NCBI GenBank assembly: GCA_024762625.1
Contig: JANTHA010000089.1
Span: 1-8,215, forward strand
DNA from: Thiotrichaceae bacterium
GTDB taxonomy: Bacteria; Pseudomonadota; Gammaproteobacteria; Thiotrichales; Thiotrichaceae
Length of the DNA stretch: 8,215 bases
Direction: 5' to 3'
The number at the start of each line of letters is the position of its first letter. Position 1 is the stretch's first letter. The position numbers and the translations under genes were made by a program. Under the pieces are notes generated by a model that saw only the letters and a program-made list of their open reading frames with translations, was not told the origin of the DNA and ran no database searches. Positions 6,896 through 8,215 of this stretch are shown one piece after another.

Positions 6896-6900
6896 CTCCC
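6896..6900 (-). promoter_or_regulatory. ribosome binding site that fixes the GTG start of the SQR-like gene
   Basis: On the minus strand GGGAG (6900-6896) lies 6 nt before the GTG at 6889-6887. This supports GTG initiation and the complete N-terminal FAD-binding motif. Confidence 0.85.
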
Positions 6901-6933
6901 ACAGAAAACTGTTTATTAAAGTTAATGAAAGAT

Positions 6934-6969
6934 AAAAAAAGTCTCACTGATTGTATCAGTCTGACTTTT
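6934..6969 (-). terminator. intrinsic terminator or attenuator between glycogen phosphorylase and the SQR-like gene
   Basis: ACTGAT at 6946-6951 and ATCAGT at 6955-6960 form a perfect 6-bp stem around a 3-nt loop. After a 2-by-2 mismatch, AAAAGTC (6937-6943) pairs with GACTTTT (6963-6969). Read on the minus strand, the hairpin runs into seven T (6940-6934), so it should end transcription from the phosphorylase side. The plus strand shows only a four-T run and has no gene to serve. It lies 110 nt past the phosphorylase stop and 44 nt before the GTG of the SQR-like gene, so it could instead act as a leader attenuator. Confidence 0.7.
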
Positions 6970-7031
6970 AGATCCGAATTAACATACATTACCACTGGCT
7001 TTATCTATACGATTGATCCAGCAAATTTGGC

Positions 7032-7060
7032 ATCATAACAGTCTATATCTGGCTTGTGAT
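7032..7060 (-). promoter_or_regulatory. possible promoter for the SQR-like gene
   Basis: On the minus strand ATCACA (7060-7055) is followed after 17 nt by TATGAT (7037-7032), preceded by TG-T, an extended -10 form. Transcription would start near 7025 and give a leader of about 135 nt that includes the hairpin at 6934-6969. The match to consensus is moderate and the role is inferred. Confidence 0.35.
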
Positions 7061-7079
7061 TGATAATTCTCCAGATTCC

Positions 7080-8215
7080 TTATAAATGAACTGGAAGCGG
7101 TGATACTTTCCAGATTTTATCGCAATACTCCCGAATAGCGCGATCCGATGAAAAATATGCCATACGCGCCACATTCAGTATCGACTTTTTATTCCAGTTA
7201 TCATAGTCACAATAAGCCGAATCAACGTCATCCTGACAATTTTCATAGGATTGAAAATCAGCTAGCGCCATAAACGGATCCTTAAGCAGCAGCCTTGTCG
7301 TCAAAGGCTTGAATAATTCGCCATCGCCATGAGAAAAAAGACCGGAATCAATCAGGTCTATCGCCGCCTTTAAGTGACTGTTTTCATGATAATAATTAGC
7401 CGGAACATAGCCCCTGGATTGCAGCTGATCCACTTCGGCTTCCGTCATGCCAAACAAGAAGAAATTTTCATCACCGACCGCCTCTCTTATTTCCACATTA
7501 GCCCCATCAAGCGTACCGATTGTGAGCGCGCCGTTCATGGAGAACTTCATATTTCCGGTTCCTGACGCTTCCTTGCCCGCCAGAGAAATCTGTTCTGAAA
7601 GATCAGCTGCAGGATAAATTGGCTGCGCGTTTTTCACATTAAAGTTCGGATAAAAAACCACCCGTATAAATCCATTAACCTGTGGGTCTTTATTGATCAC
7701 CTCGGCGACTGAATTGATCAGTTTGATGAGCAATTTGGCAAGGTAATAACCAGGCGCCGCCTTGCCGCCAAAAATAAAGGCGCGTGGGATAGGCGTAAAA
7801 TTGGAATCATGTTTAATGCGATTGTAGAGGCTGACAATGTGCAATAAATTCAGGTGTTGACGCTTATATTCATGAATCCGCTTGGTTTGAATATCAAACA
7901 GGGAGTGAGGATCAAGCATGACGCCTGTTTTATCTTTAAGCAGACCAGCAAGTTTTTCTTTAGCCTGGCGCTTCATGGCGATCCATTCATCCCGAAAAGC
8001 GGCATCATCAGCATAATTCTCCAACGCTTTAAGCTTATCCATGTCTGTAACCCAGTTCTCGCCAATCACGCGCGTCAAAAGGGCGTCCAGACCAGGGTTG
8101 CTTAACTGCACGAAGCGCCTTGGCGTTACGCCGTTAGTGACGCTGTGAAATTTATCCGGATAAAACTCATAAAAGTCTTTTAATAATTTTGTTTTAAGCA
8201 GCTCTGAATGCATCT
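7080..8215 (-). CDS. glgP: glycogen/starch phosphorylase, C-terminal part (runs off the window)
   Basis: The visible 377 residues form the C-terminal part of a family-35 glycogen/maltodextrin phosphorylase, normally about 815-840 residues. The enzyme releases glucose-1-phosphate from alpha-1,4 glucan ends in the cytoplasm using pyridoxal phosphate. The family's PLP signature EASGTGNMKFSMN is complete, with the PLP-binding lysine encoded at 7547-7545. Other family marks are KFHSVTNGVTPRRF, RIHEYKRQHLN, FIFGGKAAPGYYLAK, VVFYPNFNVKNAQPI and GTLDGANVEI, and the protein ends in FSSDRAIREYCDKIW. The methionine at 8213 lies inside the protein and is not the start; the reading frame continues to the right edge. 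No interruption is seen. Glycogen and maltodextrin phosphorylases are hard to separate from this part, so the symbol is the general one. Confidence 0.95.
   Translation of the reverse strand, partial: MHSELLKTKLLKDFYEFYPDKFHSVTNGVTPRRFVQLSNPGLDALLTRVIGENWVTDMDKLKALENYADDAAFRDEWIAMKRQAKEKLAGLLKDKTGVMLDPHSLFDIQTKRIHEYKRQHLNLLHIVSLYNRIKHDSNFTPIPRAFIFGGKAAPGYYLAKLLIKLINSVAEVINKDPQVNGFIRVVFYPNFNVKNAQPIYPAADLSEQISLAGKEASGTGNMKFSMNGALTIGTLDGANVEIREAVGDENFFLFGMTEAEVDQLQSRGYVPANYYHENSHLKAAIDLIDSGLFSHGDGELFKPLTTRLLLKDPFMALADFQSYENCQDDVDSAYCDYDNWNKKSILNVARMAYFSSDRAIREYCDKIWKVSPLPVHL

Noticed and set aside
5921..6935. Four plus-strand reading frames opposite the SQR-like gene
   Set aside because: They mirror a well-supported flavoprotein gene and contain no family motif.
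7047..7076. Inverted repeat ATCTGG/CCAGAT just after the phosphorylase stop
   Set aside because: Six base pairs with an 18-nt loop and no T run on the minus strand. The hairpin at 6934-6969 is a much better terminator.
1..8215. CRISPR array, transposon, phage or toxin-antitoxin system
   Set aside because: No spaced repeats, transposase or integrase motifs, terminal repeats or paired small genes were seen on either strand.

Overview
The window looks like chromosomal DNA from a gammaproteobacterium with moderate GC content. The main evidence is rpsO followed by pnp, with a short reading frame ending just before rpsO that could be the end of truB. The S15 and PNPase sequences are of proteobacterial type. 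I cannot name a genus. The SQR-like flavoprotein, the rhodanese and glycogen phosphorylase would fit a sulfur-handling or C1-using gammaproteobacterium, but that is only a hint.

Layout. Positions 1-2680 hold the conserved RNA and translation block: the possible truB end, rpsO with its own terminator, a roughly 150-nt pnp leader that folds into one long hairpin, pnp, and a strong terminator with a UUCG loop. Positions 2681-4131 hold a two-gene stress-type regulatory unit: an ECF sigma factor whose last codons overlap the start of an RskA-like membrane anti-sigma factor. Positions 4132-5751 hold a phytase-like (PF13449 type) lipoprotein and, about 20 nt later, a single-domain rhodanese. Convergent to these, with only 13 nt between the stop codons, is an SQR-like FAD oxidoreductase on the minus strand (5765-6889, GTG start). 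Upstream of it, 6890-7079 contains a terminator-like hairpin with a U7 run. Beyond that is the C-terminal part of a glycogen phosphorylase on the minus strand, which runs off the right edge.

How the genes may work together. PNPase probably controls its own mRNA through the leader hairpin, as in E. coli. The sigma/anti-sigma pair should form a membrane-signalled transcription switch, but no target promoter is visible here. The rhodanese and the SQR-like protein could both act on sulfane sulfur, although the flavoprotein appears to lack one of the usual SQR cysteines. Glycogen phosphorylase is a carbon-storage enzyme with no evident link to its neighbours.

I found no mobile element, CRISPR array, tRNA or rRNA. 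Nothing here amounts to a clearly new multi-gene system. The most interesting items are regulatory: the pnp leader hairpin, an 8-bp inverted repeat at the lipoprotein start, and the hairpin in front of the SQR-like gene.
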